Shown: positions 34,781 to 44,580, numbered from the stretch's first letter. The stretch is 64,000 bases of DNA from Taishania sp965247975 (GCA_965247975.1 OZ252050.1:3968001-4032000), one strand, 5' to 3'. Program-made: numbers and translations. Notes: generated from the letters alone by a model not told the origin.

Positions 34781-34788
34781 CAAATATA
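34781..34788 (-). promoter_or_regulatory. Predicted -7 element of the rimP-nusA-infB promoter
   Basis: The minus strand reads TATATTTG, an exact match to the Bacteroidota -7 consensus TAnnTTTG. It would start transcription near 34774 and give a leader of about 50 bases that contains the hairpin at 34734-34755. No clear -33 TTG is found at the usual distance, so confidence is limited. Confidence 0.5.
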
Positions 34789-34861
34789 GTAAAATTTTCT
34801 GAATCTCATCATTTTTAAATGAATTTCGTTTTTCGCACAAATTATTAACACCTTTGTACAA

Positions 34862-35452
34862 ATGGAAAGTATGTTGATTGAGATTGATGATAAAGTGGTG
34901 TCAACGCAAATCTTTGAACGAAAATTTGTGTGCGATTTGAATGCCTGCAAAGGTGCATGTTGCGTTGAAGGCGATGCTGGTGCTCCGCTTTCCTTTGAAG
35001 AAGTGAATATTATTGAAGATCATTTAGACATCATCAAACCTTACATGCGATTGGAAGGAATTGCTGAAGTAGATAAAAATGGTATTTTTTATTTAGATCA
35101 AGACAATGAGCCTGTTACAGCTCTTGTGAATGGTCAAGAATGCGCTTTTGTTTATTTTGACGAACAAGGAATCACGAAATGTGCTATTGAAAAAGCGCAC
35201 CTAGAAGGGGAATTAGACTTCAAAAAACCGATTTCTTGTCATTTATATCCCATTCGCGTCAAGCAATTCAACGATTACAAAGCACTCAGCTATGACGAAT
35301 GGAAGATTTGCAAACCAGCTTGCGCTTGCGGTGAAAAACTAGATGTTCCCGTTTTCCGATTTTTAAAAGAACCAATTACAAGAGCTTTTGGAGATGAATT
35401 TTTTAAGGAGTTGGAAGTGGTTGAGAAAGAGTTGAATGCGGAGGGACTTTAG
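34862..35452 (+). CDS. DUF3109 family cysteine-rich protein
   Basis: The 196-residue protein belongs to the DUF3109 group, related to the YkgJ-type CxxxCxxxCC zinc or iron-sulfur binding proteins. The cysteines are in FVCDLNACKGACCVEGDAGA, NGQECAFVYF, ITKCAIEKA, ISCHLYPIRV and KICKPACACG. It is a conserved cytoplasmic Bacteroidota protein of unknown activity, and a bound metal cluster is likely from the eight or more cysteines. The first ATG is taken; an ATG three codons later (MLIEIDDKV) is also possible and would match many relatives. It is divergent from rimP. Confidence 0.85.
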   Translation: MESMLIEIDDKVVSTQIFERKFVCDLNACKGACCVEGDAGAPLSFEEVNIIEDHLDIIKPYMRLEGIAEVDKNGIFYLDQDNEPVTALVNGQECAFVYFDEQGITKCAIEKAHLEGELDFKKPISCHLYPIRVKQFNDYKALSYDEWKICKPACACGEKLDVPVFRFLKEPITRAFGDEFFKELEVVEKELNAEGL

Positions 35453-35505
35453 CTATAGGATATTGGACGGTAGATGTTCAGCTTGATTTTTGGTCGAACA
35501 GTCAA

Positions 35506-35584
35506 CTTCGAGAACCTCAGTCGTCGGTTCATGATTTGTAGGCTGAGGCTCTCGATTGTAGGCTGAGGCTCTCGAAGCCTACAA
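35506..35584. repeat. REP-like cluster: tandem 20-bp units plus an inverted degenerate copy
   Basis: TTGTAGGCTGAGGCTCTCGA occurs twice in direct tandem (35536-35555 and 35556-35575). The second copy continues into AGCCTACAA, so TTGTAGGCT (35556-35564) pairs with AGCCTACAA (35576-35584) over 9 bp. CTTCGAGAACCTCAG at 35506-35520 is an inverted copy of the same unit with one mismatch. The segment 35558-35582 is the exact reverse complement of 59303-59327. It lies in the 220-base gap between the DUF3109 and AsmA genes. Palindromic, intergenic and dispersed: this is how REP elements look. Confidence 0.88.
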
Positions 35585-35672
35585 TTCCAAAATAAGAACC
35601 ACATTTCTACGTTAATAAGTTTAGAAAGTCCTCTCCAAACACGGCTTCGATTCAAATAACTTTGTTTTTGAA

Positions 35673-38327
35673 ATGAGTAAACGGGTATTTTTTAAAATCG
35701 CGAAATGGTTCGCTGGAATCATTCTTGGCCTTGTTTTGCTCATCACTGGCGGTTTATATTTCTTCAAAGATGACATCATTGGTTTTGTGATGGATGAACT
35801 GAATCAGCACCTCAAAGCAAAGGTTTCCGTATCGAAGGTCGACCTAACTTTTTGGAGCACTTTTCCGCACTTATCAGTCGATTTTAATCATGTTTTCATC
35901 CAAGATAGTTATGAAAATTCAACGCCAAAGGACACATTGTTGTACAGCGATCGCATTCGGCTGAAATTCAATCCTTTTGATGTTTGGAAAGAAGATTATA
36001 CGGTGAAGAAAATCGATGTTGCTCCAGGGACTTTGCAACTAAAAGTAAACAAAGAAGGATTGGTGAATTATGATATTTTCAAGCCATCCGAAGATTCCAC
36101 TGCTCAATCCAAATTTGAATTTAAATTAAAAGAAGTCGATGTTGAATCGTTACGTTTTGGCTATTTAAATGCGTCTGTCAATCAATACTATAAAGCAACA
36201 ATAAACGAATTGAATCTCCAAGGGGATTTTTCGGAAAAACAGTTTGTGCTCGAAGCAATTTCTGATTTACATGTGAATGAAGCCAAAAGTGGTCACGTAA
36301 ATTTGATTTCAGATAAACCTGCAAAGTTTGATTTGAAGATTTCCGTCAATCGTGAAACAGATGTTTTTGAGCTGAAAGACGCCAATTTATCGGTCTCAAA
36401 TTTGCCATTTTTGGTAAGTGGTCGGGTGACAAAAGACTCCTTAGATTTTCACTTTTCAGGAAAAGATTTGACTTTGGTGGAAGTGGCTAACAACTTTTCA
36501 ATGAGCGAATTTGATAAGGTACGAGAACTCAATGGATCTGGTCAAGTGCATTTTCAATTAGACATCGATGGTGCTAGATCGAATACTGATCCTGTAGCCG
36601 TTGAATGTACTTTTGGGGTTAAAAATGGTCAACTCATTGAGCCTTCCAAAAATCAACGAATCAACCGATTGTTTGTGGATGGAAAATACTCCAATCGCGG
36701 TGGTGCACAAAAAGAATTTTTATCGCTTAAAAACATTGGCTTTCAAACCTCATCAGGTTCGTTTTCAGGAAATTTACTCGTCACTCAGTTCAACGCACCA
36801 ACTATTGCTGGCGACGCCTCCGGAAATATAAATCTTGCCGTGATTCAAGCGCTTTTTCCTGTTAAAGAAATTCAGACAATCAAAGGGGTTTTAGGTGTCG
36901 ATACGGATTTCATCATTCAAGCCGTTCCGCAACCAAACGAAACATTTTTGTATGACATCCATAAAATTGAAGGCGATGCCGACATAAAAAATGTTGCTCT
37001 TCAACTCGTCGATGATAAACGCCTTTTCCATGGTCTCAATGGCAACATTTCGCTGCGCAATGAAAATGGGCAAATTAGAAACTTTTCTGCCCATGTCGGG
37101 AAGTCTGATTTTCTGATTCAAGGAGAATTTACAAACATTATCAATTACATCAAAAAGAATCAGTCGATCGTAGCAAGAGTGGATGTTGTCAGCAATCATA
37201 TTTCGGTGGAAGATTTGGGAAGTTCTTCCAAAAACGAACCACTTACTGAACAAAAATCATTTGTTTTTCCAGAAACCATTGAAGCAAATGTTGATTTGAA
37301 AATTCAAAATTTAAGCTATGAAGGTCATTCATTTAATGCCATCAATGGTGTTTTAGCGGTCAAAGATCGGATGCTTCAATTCCCTTCTTTGCGTTTTTCA
37401 AATGCTAATGCTGATGTTACTGGTGTTCTCTCTATCGAAGAACGAGCGCCAGAATTGTTTTACGTGAATACACAACTTGGCTCTAACAACATTGAACTCA
37501 AAAAAGTGTTTCGTGAATGGAACAACTTCAGTCAAAAAGTGATTCAAGAGGAGAATATTTATGGCAATGCCCAAATTGGAATGTCCTTAGAAGCTCCATT
37601 TGATTTGCGAACAGGAGTAATTTTTAAAGCGATCAAATCAGAAATAAACCTAAAGGTTATGAATGGTCGTCTAAAAAATGTAGACGCTTTGACTTCCATT
37701 GTAAAAAGTCTAAAAACTCCAGCAGCGAAATTGGCAATTGGCTCGGAAAACATTAACATGCTTGAAACGAAACTCAAAGATTTGACTTTTGAAACGCTTG
37801 AAAATAAATTGCTTATTCGCAATGGAAAAATTGAAATACCTCAAATGCTTATTCGCTCTTCGGCATTGAACATGGCTGTTTCTGGTACGCACACGTTTGA
37901 AAACCAAATTGACTATCGATTTGCGTTCCGTTTCCGTGATCTAAAAGCACCTAAAGATTCCGAATTTGGAAACATCATGGACGATGGAACTGGAATTAAT
38001 GTTTACATGCGGATGTATGGTCACTTGGACAATCCAAAAATTGAATGGGACAAAGCTGCGCGAAAAGAAGATCGAAAAGAGTATAATGAAAAAGAAAAAG
38101 AAAATTTAAAAAGCATGCTGAAATCCGAATTTGGGCTTTTCCAAAATGATACCGCCGTTAAAACATTCCAAAAAGTGAATCAGCCAAAAGAAACCATTGA
38201 AATTGATTTTGGCGAAGAACCTACGAAAGAAGAAATTGAAAAACTCAAAAAAGAAGGGAAATTTGCGAAATGGAAGAAAAAAATGGAAGAAGAAAATAAA
38301 AATAAAACCGAATTTGAATTTGAGTGA
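35673..38327 (+). CDS. AsmA-like inner-membrane-anchored protein
   Basis: The 884-residue protein has one N-terminal transmembrane helix (KWFAGIILGLVLLITGGLYF) and a long periplasmic region of repeated beta strands, as in AsmA/TamB bridge-like proteins. Typical early segments are MDELNQHLKAKVSVSKVDLT and LPFLVSGRVTKDSLDFHFSG; the C-terminal AsmA_2-like part includes DVDLKIQNLSYEGHSFNAIN and MRMYGHLDNPKIEWDKAARK. The end is highly charged. AsmA-like proteins are implicated in lipid transport between membranes. The gene follows the REP-like cluster by 88 bases and stands alone. Confidence 0.85.
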   Translation: MSKRVFFKIAKWFAGIILGLVLLITGGLYFFKDDIIGFVMDELNQHLKAKVSVSKVDLTFWSTFPHLSVDFNHVFIQDSYENSTPKDTLLYSDRIRLKFNPFDVWKEDYTVKKIDVAPGTLQLKVNKEGLVNYDIFKPSEDSTAQSKFEFKLKEVDVESLRFGYLNASVNQYYKATINELNLQGDFSEKQFVLEAISDLHVNEAKSGHVNLISDKPAKFDLKISVNRETDVFELKDANLSVSNLPFLVSGRVTKDSLDFHFSGKDLTLVEVANNFSMSEFDKVRELNGSGQVHFQLDIDGARSNTDPVAVECTFGVKNGQLIEPSKNQRINRLFVDGKYSNRGGAQKEFLSLKNIGFQTSSGSFSGNLLVTQFNAPTIAGDASGNINLAVIQALFPVKEIQTIKGVLGVDTDFIIQAVPQPNETFLYDIHKIEGDADIKNVALQLVDDKRLFHGLNGNISLRNENGQIRNFSAHVGKSDFLIQGEFTNIINYIKKNQSIVARVDVVSNHISVEDLGSSSKNEPLTEQKSFVFPETIEANVDLKIQNLSYEGHSFNAINGVLAVKDRMLQFPSLRFSNANADVTGVLSIEERAPELFYVNTQLGSNNIELKKVFREWNNFSQKVIQEENIYGNAQIGMSLEAPFDLRTGVIFKAIKSEINLKVMNGRLKNVDALTSIVKSLKTPAAKLAIGSENINMLETKLKDLTFETLENKLLIRNGKIEIPQMLIRSSALNMAVSGTHTFENQIDYRFAFRFRDLKAPKDSEFGNIMDDGTGINVYMRMYGHLDNPKIEWDKAARKEDRKEYNEKEKENLKSMLKSEFGLFQNDTAVKTFQKVNQPKETIEIDFGEEPTKEEIEKLKKEGKFAKWKKKMEEENKNKTEFEFE

Positions 38328-38436
38328 TCAACAAAAAAAACCGTTTTACCTTTAATAATACCGCTCTAAAACTACACACCAACCAACGCTATTTTAGCAA
38401 AATTAAAAATTCAATCTCACATTTCGATCAACGGAA

Positions 38437-41400
38437 TTATCTCATAACTGTAACATTGCCTTGGAGTGTTACCACTTCTTCTTCGCATTGTAAACGATAA
38501 TTGATGGTGTAAAAATAAACTCCTTCAGTCACTTCATTACCCTTATTTTTACCATACCACATTTCTGCAGGATTCAACGTTTCAAACACTTTTTCTCCCC
38601 ATCGATTCAAAATAACTAAACGATATTCTGCTAGATTCACGTATTCAATGAGTAAAAAATCATTAATCCCATCCTCGTTTGCTGAAATTACATTTGGAAT
38701 TGTCCCAATGTGAGAGTATGGCTGAAATTCAATGTTAATATCATCTTGATTCACGCATCCATTCAAATCTACAGTTAGCTGATAATTTCCAGAATTAGAA
38801 ACAACAATTGCTGCAATTTGCTGAGAAGTTGACCAATCATACGTTGAACCAATTGGAGTTGAAGTAGAACTAAGAACTGTTTCTAAAGCATCACAAATTA
38901 TTAAATCTGGCCCTAAATTTACATTTGGAATTGGTTTTACAATGATAGTTCCGTTTGCAGTTGCTTCACATCCATTCAAGTCAATAATCTCTGCAGAATA
39001 ATTAGTTGTTCCCGCTGGACTCTGAATGAGATTGTTATCAGAACCGACGACACTGCCATTTGCCAACCATTGGACACTACTAAAGTTCGATGGACTAATT
39101 GACAATGTATTGCTTTCTCCTTGACAAACATCAGCAAATAAGCTAGTTACTGAATAGTTAGACGGTTGAAAAACAGTGATTAAAACATTTTCAGAATCAA
39201 AGCAAGTGCCTTCGCTCACGGTTAAGTTAATTGTCCCACTTTGTGTTGCTTCAAAACTAATTGATTCCTGATTAGATGTTTGACCAAAATAATTCCATTG
39301 ATATTCCCCAATTGTTCCTGGTGAACTCAAGGTTACTGTTTCACCTGCACAAATTGAAATTGGATCAACTTCAACAAGATAATCAGTTAGAGGGTAAATC
39401 AGCGCAGTATCACTCATAGGATTTGCAATACAATTCAAATAGTTTGACAATTGAACTACATAAAGAGTGGGTGTCTGAGGCATTACGAAAAGAGGATTCC
39501 CTATGAAATTAGTTCCAGAAGGGATAGATGTCCAAGAGTACTCATCAAATAAATAACTTGACTGAGCATTTAAAATTGCCCCAGCTTCTGCGCAAACTGT
39601 ATCATCGATTAATGGTGACAAAACAGACAATGGAATTATATCAATTATGTAATTAAATGTATCAACGCAATTATCTGCATCCGTAGCGTGTAACATAACC
39701 TCTTGTAAATCCGTTGGGTTATTTACAACATTGCTTGTATTTGTATTACTATTCCCTGGCCACAAGTAACTCGAGTAACCAGCCGGCGCTTCAAGAGATA
39801 TTGAATTACTTGTTACGCATAACAGCTCAATTTCAGAAGAATTTGATACTTGATTTACAGGTACATACACATAGTCCGAATAATTACAATCACCTGATTC
39901 TACTACGAGGTAATAGGTGCCAGACACTTCTGGGTTAATAAAAACAACGGAATCTCCTGGTAAAACATCACCGGCAAAATACCATTCGTAATAATCCATA
40001 CCTCCAGGACCGACAATTGAATCCAATTGACCTTCACAAACAACATCATGACTTCCAAGCACAAAATAGGCCGAAGAATCTATTTGAATTGTAACTGTAT
40101 CGTAGGAGTTGGTGTCAAAACAACCTGCTGGTGTAACAACCTGTACGACATAGGATGTCGTAGTTGTAGGGAAAACCGTTATCAACTCACCAGTGCCACT
40201 ATAACCAGAAGGAATTGAACTCCAAGTATAAGTAGAGTTTGGAGCACTTGATGCCGCCATAAGTAGCGCGTTGTATCCTATGCACAATAAGGTATCATTA
40301 GTACTTATGGAAGGTATTACTGGAAATGTTTCGGCCAATACATAAGTGATTGAATCTTCGCATCCATAGGGCGAAAGAATATTTAACTCGAAAGTATCAG
40401 AAATGCTTGGGTTAACTGATATCGATTGAGTAGATTCGCCATTGCTCCAAGAATAAGTAGAGAAGCCATTTGGTCCAGAAATTGTGAATGATGTTGCTCC
40501 ATTACAATAATCTAACGAAATGACATCATCAAGCGTTTCACTGTCATAAACCTCTACCAAAATTGAATCAATATATGTACAACTCGCATTTCCAATTTGT
40601 AAATAATATGTTGTTGATTCAATTGGTACATCTGTTAAATTTTGAGAAGTGCTCAATGTGTCGGTTGTTGTAAACCACAAATAATTAACTAATCCTGATG
40701 GACCCGTGAGCGAAAAAGACTCACCTAAACAAATAGTTGTGTCCTGTGGTAATTCAAATAATAACGTCGCATCAACAGTAATTGTAACGCTTGCCAATGA
40801 ATCCTCTGAAAAACAACCATTTGCATTTGCAACATGAACTTCAAATGTTGTGGTTTCTAAAGGACTAACTGTCAAATTTTGCTCAGAAGCATAAAAATCA
40901 CCGTTGGCATACCAATTATAAAATCCATTTGAACCTCCACCATCAGACCAAATGTCAACATCTTGACCAACACAAATTAATGAGTCGTTCCCTGCTACTG
41001 CAAAAGGTAATGGATATTCTTCAAAGACATGCAAAATTGACGTTGCACAACCACTTTGATTTGTGACTTGTACTGTAATACTGTCGCCTACATTTGGAAC
41101 AGGAATCACAACAGTTTGTGAGGTTTCACCAGAATGTGGCCAGTAATATGAGTCAAAACCATCTGGGGCAATCAATGTGACAGAAGTGCTTCCTTCACAA
41201 AAGCCAATAACAGTAATATCCAAATATCCGCAGCTAGCATCAAGGTATGCATAACCAAAATGTCCTCCCCATCCACAATCTTGGACGGTGAACTCGATGG
41301 TGATTAATGTTCCTAAATACGCTGACAAATCAATTCCAACAGTAGACCAATCTTTGTACCTAACCGTTCCAAATTGACCCCATGTATCAGTTTCTGGTCC

Positions 41401-41880
41401 GGCTGTAACCTGATAATAGCCACATTCAGGCGGGTTTATAATATCTCCATTCTCATCAAAAACTCTAACTTCAAATTTTGGTTTATCAATTGGAGGATGA
41501 CCTTCAGGGTCTTCTAAAACAACTGCGTATTGATATATAAACAATTCATTATCAGCATTAACAATAAATGATCTTGTGAGACTTTCGGCCTCACTGCCAA
41601 CATTGTCGTTTCCCAACCTAACAGTATATGCTCCTCCCCCAACTGGTGGCATTGTTGGAATCATATTATTAGTATTCGGATCCAAAGAACTACTTGTAAT
41701 AATTGTGTGTCGACCACTGACAACTCCAGGCGTCGATATAGCGCCTCCGCAGCACGTTCCCGTGTATGCTGACCAATTTGTGAAGTTGCCATATTCAAAA
41801 TCTGTATTCTCACAGCCTTGAGCAAGACTGTAGTTTGACGTGAGAAATATTAGAACGGTAAGTAGAATAAATCTTTTCAT
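38437..41880 (-). CDS. Large secreted multi-Ig-like protein with T9SS type B (gliding-motility) C-terminal domain
   Basis: I take the ATG at 41878-41880 (MKRFILLTVLIFLTSNYSLA, a good signal peptide) over one seven codons earlier; 1147 residues. An N-terminal jelly-roll-like domain (about 20-230, CENTDFEYGNFTNWSAYTGT) is followed by about nine Ig-like repeats of 80-90 residues with recurrent D-x-x-I-C-x-G and Y-x-W-S/P elements (for example LCIGYNALLMAASSAPNSTY). The C-terminal domain has IGTIPNVISANEDGINDFLL, LVILNRWGEKVFET, GVYFYTINYRLQ and TLQGNVTVMR, the CHU_C/gliding motility type. It should be secreted by T9SS and attached to the surface, perhaps as an adhesin. Confidence 0.9.
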   Translation of the reverse strand: MKRFILLTVLIFLTSNYSLAQGCENTDFEYGNFTNWSAYTGTCCGGAISTPGVVSGRHTIITSSSLDPNTNNMIPTMPPVGGGAYTVRLGNDNVGSEAESLTRSFIVNADNELFIYQYAVVLEDPEGHPPIDKPKFEVRVFDENGDIINPPECGYYQVTAGPETDTWGQFGTVRYKDWSTVGIDLSAYLGTLITIEFTVQDCGWGGHFGYAYLDASCGYLDITVIGFCEGSTSVTLIAPDGFDSYYWPHSGETSQTVVIPVPNVGDSITVQVTNQSGCATSILHVFEEYPLPFAVAGNDSLICVGQDVDIWSDGGGSNGFYNWYANGDFYASEQNLTVSPLETTTFEVHVANANGCFSEDSLASVTITVDATLLFELPQDTTICLGESFSLTGPSGLVNYLWFTTTDTLSTSQNLTDVPIESTTYYLQIGNASCTYIDSILVEVYDSETLDDVISLDYCNGATSFTISGPNGFSTYSWSNGESTQSISVNPSISDTFELNILSPYGCEDSITYVLAETFPVIPSISTNDTLLCIGYNALLMAASSAPNSTYTWSSIPSGYSGTGELITVFPTTTTSYVVQVVTPAGCFDTNSYDTVTIQIDSSAYFVLGSHDVVCEGQLDSIVGPGGMDYYEWYFAGDVLPGDSVVFINPEVSGTYYLVVESGDCNYSDYVYVPVNQVSNSSEIELLCVTSNSISLEAPAGYSSYLWPGNSNTNTSNVVNNPTDLQEVMLHATDADNCVDTFNYIIDIIPLSVLSPLIDDTVCAEAGAILNAQSSYLFDEYSWTSIPSGTNFIGNPLFVMPQTPTLYVVQLSNYLNCIANPMSDTALIYPLTDYLVEVDPISICAGETVTLSSPGTIGEYQWNYFGQTSNQESISFEATQSGTINLTVSEGTCFDSENVLITVFQPSNYSVTSLFADVCQGESNTLSISPSNFSSVQWLANGSVVGSDNNLIQSPAGTTNYSAEIIDLNGCEATANGTIIVKPIPNVNLGPDLIICDALETVLSSTSTPIGSTYDWSTSQQIAAIVVSNSGNYQLTVDLNGCVNQDDINIEFQPYSHIGTIPNVISANEDGINDFLLIEYVNLAEYRLVILNRWGEKVFETLNPAEMWYGKNKGNEVTEGVYFYTINYRLQCEEEVVTLQGNVTVMR

Positions 41881-41905
41881 TAGATTAGGGTTTGATATCA
41901 AAGTA

Positions 41906-41913
41906 CAAAGTTA
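41906..41913 (-). promoter_or_regulatory. -7-like promoter element before the 38437-41880 gene
   Basis: The minus strand reads TAACTTTG, matching TAnnTTTG, 26 bases before the chosen ATG. No TTG is seen at the expected distance upstream, so this is a partial match only. Confidence 0.35.
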
Positions 41914-42055
41914 TGGAATTAATTTTGTTCTCTCTTTTTTGAATCACACTAAATATTACCAAATGATTGAAACGTAGAATTTGTTGACTAATAGGTAAAA
42001 AACACTCAAATAAATATAATAACGTACCCCATCACTTTGTATGGCTCTAATGCGT

Positions 42056-42092
42056 AAAAAAACGGTTCGCTCAAAAAGAACGAACCGTTTTT
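42056..42092. terminator. Strong bidirectional terminator
   Basis: AACGGTTCG (42061-42069) pairs with CGAACCGTT (42081-42089), a perfect 9-bp stem with an 11-base loop, and both flanks are A- or T-rich (six A before, TTT after), extending the stem. On the minus strand it stands about 20 bases after the stop of the reelin-like cargo gene and is its natural terminator. Confidence 0.85.
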
Positions 42093-42111
42093 GTTTTAAG
42101 AAAATTATCGT

Positions 42112-44085
42112 TTAACGAACCAATTGCAAAAAGCCATGACCTTCTAAAGTATCACCATAAATGCCCTTAGCAACGTATCGATAAAAATAAGTGCCTTCTT
42201 CCGCATCGCTACCATTTGGAGCTTTTCCATTCCAACCAACAAACGAATCAGGTAATGTAAGGTCTTGATTTGTCTCATACATTACATTGCCCCATCGGTT
42301 AACAATAATGAGTTCTAACTGACTCACAAATTCAGTATTCAAAATATAAAAAGGATTGGCTTCATCCGTATTGGGAGAGAAGACATTTGGAGCAGTAACA
42401 ATTGGATTTGGATAAATACAACTTCCATCATTAATTTGAGCTGTTGGGTCAAAGTTAAGGGCATCTGGGTCATTACAACCACAATTGACAATAGAAATTG
42501 AGACCGTTGCTGTGTCTGTGCAATTCGCAACGTCCTTTACAACTAAGGTAATTACTGCTGAACTTGTATAAGTTTGACTTTGTCCACTCAAGTCATTGAC
42601 TGTGACGGAATTTCCATTTCCAAAATCCCAAATGGATTGAACTGTGTTTTCACTTGTGTTTGTAAATTGAACAGCTAAAGGATTACATCCAGAAGTTGGA
42701 TCAGCCGAAAGTTGAGCTAATGGCGCTTCCAAAACTGTTACTTCAACACTATCGCTTGCTGTACAAACATTGTCCGTAACCGTAAAATAATACCATCCTG
42801 GAGGCAAATTTGCCATGGCATTTCCATTCACAGAGATTGGACCTGGATTTTGATTTGGACCAGTGAAATTATAATATGGTTGTCCGCTTGTTGTTGTTAA
42901 ACCAGCGACTTCAGCCCAAACTTGACCAGTATTCAAATTACAAGAGCTGACGGGTGTTGAATTCATCGATGTAATTTCTAATAACAAGTTGGTAATCATA
43001 ACAACAGTATCTTGCCTCAGATATCCACAGCCATCGGTTATGTCAACATAATATACCGTTGTGTCATGCTCTTCATTGCTCGCAGGAAAATTAACAGGGT
43101 TGTCGGTGCTTGGGATTGTTGTCCAGTTTACTCCCCAAGGACCAAAAGTTCCACCAAAATTTGTTACCTCTACTTCTGGACTAGTTGTTGGACAATAAGC
43201 ATAAACTGTATCCACTAAATTATAGGTCATTACATCTGGAAAAATCTGGATAAAAATAGTATCCGAAGCGCATTGAAACACTCCCAAAGTATCATAAACC
43301 AATGCTACAAAGGCAGAATCTGCAGTAGGTACAACATAAAACTGTTCTGTATCTACCAATCCATTGTCCCAATTTATTACAGCTGATTGATTACATGGCA
43401 CTCCAGATGCAAAAATGAGGATATTGTCCAAGCCCCAATTGTCATACAAGGAACCCGAAGAATTTGCCTGAATCCATCGAAAAGAGGTGCTTGTTGTCTG
43501 AGCCGCTGGTGGAATTGTAACTGTAAAATTGCTCCATGAAGTATAAGGGGTTGGTCCACTAATCGAGTTATTATTTCCATTAGGTAATGTTGCTTCTTCA
43601 AAACCCCAAGGATTGTAATAGACGATTGTTGTCCAAGTTAAACCTCCATCTGTACTATATTGTACCTCAACTCCTTCATCTTGTTCATCGGGTCCTTCGC
43701 ACGGTGTGGGCCCACTTTGAATGGAATAAACCATGTCGAAAATTAGCTCACCTCCACACGTAACGTCAAACGAAGCTGTTGATATCAATGGAGTTCCAGC
43801 CCCTGCCGTTGACGCCCAATAATAAGGAGTTCCAGTTGGGTTTGCTCCACAAGGAGCTCCGAAGGTGTTTCCACCACCCGCAGTCCAACCTGCGGGAATT
43901 GAAGCCGTATTAAAATCAAAAAACTGATTACTACCGGCATTCAAAATCGTTGCAGTGGCTGACACCAAAACGGAATCGCCTAAACAAATAATGGAATCCA
44001 TGGGTGTTACCACCACATTACAATACTGCGCTGATGCTACATTTGGTATTAAAAAAACAAGTAAAAGTTTATAAATCAATTTCAT
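42112..44085 (-). CDS. Secreted protein with reelin-like and PKD domains and T9SS type B C-terminal domain
   Basis: The 657-residue protein has a signal peptide (MKLIYKLLLVFLIPNVASAQ). Residues about 50-230 contain VTCGGELIFDMVYSIQSGPT, GVEVQYSTDGGLTWTTI and SFRWIQANSSGSLYDNWGLD, closely resembling the reelin subrepeat. A PKD domain follows at about 470-555 (LSADPTSGCNPLAVQFTNTS, SIWDFGNGNSV), then a short calcium-binding-like CGCNDPDALNFDPTAQINDG segment, and the type B sorting domain (TAPNVFSPNTDEANPFYILN, LIIVNRWGNVMYET, EEGTYFYRYVAKG). It is T9SS cargo. The stop of the upstream small secreted protein lies 12 bases away on the same strand, suggesting one transcript. A strong terminator follows. 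Confidence 0.9.
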   Translation of the reverse strand: MKLIYKLLLVFLIPNVASAQYCNVVVTPMDSIICLGDSVLVSATATILNAGSNQFFDFNTASIPAGWTAGGGNTFGAPCGANPTGTPYYWASTAGAGTPLISTASFDVTCGGELIFDMVYSIQSGPTPCEGPDEQDEGVEVQYSTDGGLTWTTIVYYNPWGFEEATLPNGNNNSISGPTPYTSWSNFTVTIPPAAQTTSTSFRWIQANSSGSLYDNWGLDNILIFASGVPCNQSAVINWDNGLVDTEQFYVVPTADSAFVALVYDTLGVFQCASDTIFIQIFPDVMTYNLVDTVYAYCPTTSPEVEVTNFGGTFGPWGVNWTTIPSTDNPVNFPASNEEHDTTVYYVDITDGCGYLRQDTVVMITNLLLEITSMNSTPVSSCNLNTGQVWAEVAGLTTTSGQPYYNFTGPNQNPGPISVNGNAMANLPPGWYYFTVTDNVCTASDSVEVTVLEAPLAQLSADPTSGCNPLAVQFTNTSENTVQSIWDFGNGNSVTVNDLSGQSQTYTSSAVITLVVKDVANCTDTATVSISIVNCGCNDPDALNFDPTAQINDGSCIYPNPIVTAPNVFSPNTDEANPFYILNTEFVSQLELIIVNRWGNVMYETNQDLTLPDSFVGWNGKAPNGSDAEEGTYFYRYVAKGIYGDTLEGHGFLQLVR

Positions 44086-44097
44086 GGTAAGGTTGTG

Positions 44098-44544
44098 TTA
44101 TTTGATTTTTAAATATTTTAATTCAACCGACTCAAAATGCCATCCTCCGTCGAAGTTTGGATTTTTAATAAACCCAGATAAACCACGATTGCCTTCACAG
44201 CTTCCTTCCAACACAGAATTCGCCGGCAAGTCAAATGAAAAAGACCGTTCGGAATCTTGATCACATCCGTCACACGCCTCGGTAAAAATCGTTGCGTAAT
44301 TGTATGACACACTTTTTGGTGTGTCCGTGGTATTTACAATTTTCAAAAATGAAAATTCAAATGGTAATTTTGTTCCAGATGTTGCACACACATCTTTACG
44401 GATGTAAAATTCTACTCCGTTTTCTGATGTTAAAAGTTTCCAATCCTTTGTTAAATCGATCGAATTCAGCCTTGACTGACCGAAGGAATTAAAGCCGAAA
44501 AGTAAAAATAGGCTAAGAATTTTAATAATATTTCTTGATTTCAT
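44098..44544 (-). CDS. Small exported protein, unknown function
   Basis: The 148-residue protein has a signal peptide (MKSRNIIKILSLFLLFGFNS). The mature part has conserved-looking cysteines (RKDVCATSG, TEACDGCDQDSERSF, EGSCEGNRGLS) and reads like a single beta-sandwich domain (FEFSFLKIVNTTDTPKSVSY). I know no named family. It is located 12 bases upstream of the reelin-like T9SS cargo gene in the same direction, so it may be produced with it. A promoter-like pair (TTTG, then TATATTTA 17 bases later on the minus strand) lies at 44581-44609. Confidence 0.75.
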   Translation of the reverse strand: MKSRNIIKILSLFLLFGFNSFGQSRLNSIDLTKDWKLLTSENGVEFYIRKDVCATSGTKLPFEFSFLKIVNTTDTPKSVSYNYATIFTEACDGCDQDSERSFSFDLPANSVLEGSCEGNRGLSGFIKNPNFDGGWHFESVELKYLKIK

Positions 44545-44580
44545 ACTTGTTTAATTCTTTAATTGAATAGATGCAGAAGG

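Noticed and set aside
35536..35584. The tandem units as a mini CRISPR array.
   Set aside because: The units abut without spacers and no cas gene is in the window; palindromic arms fit a REP-like element.
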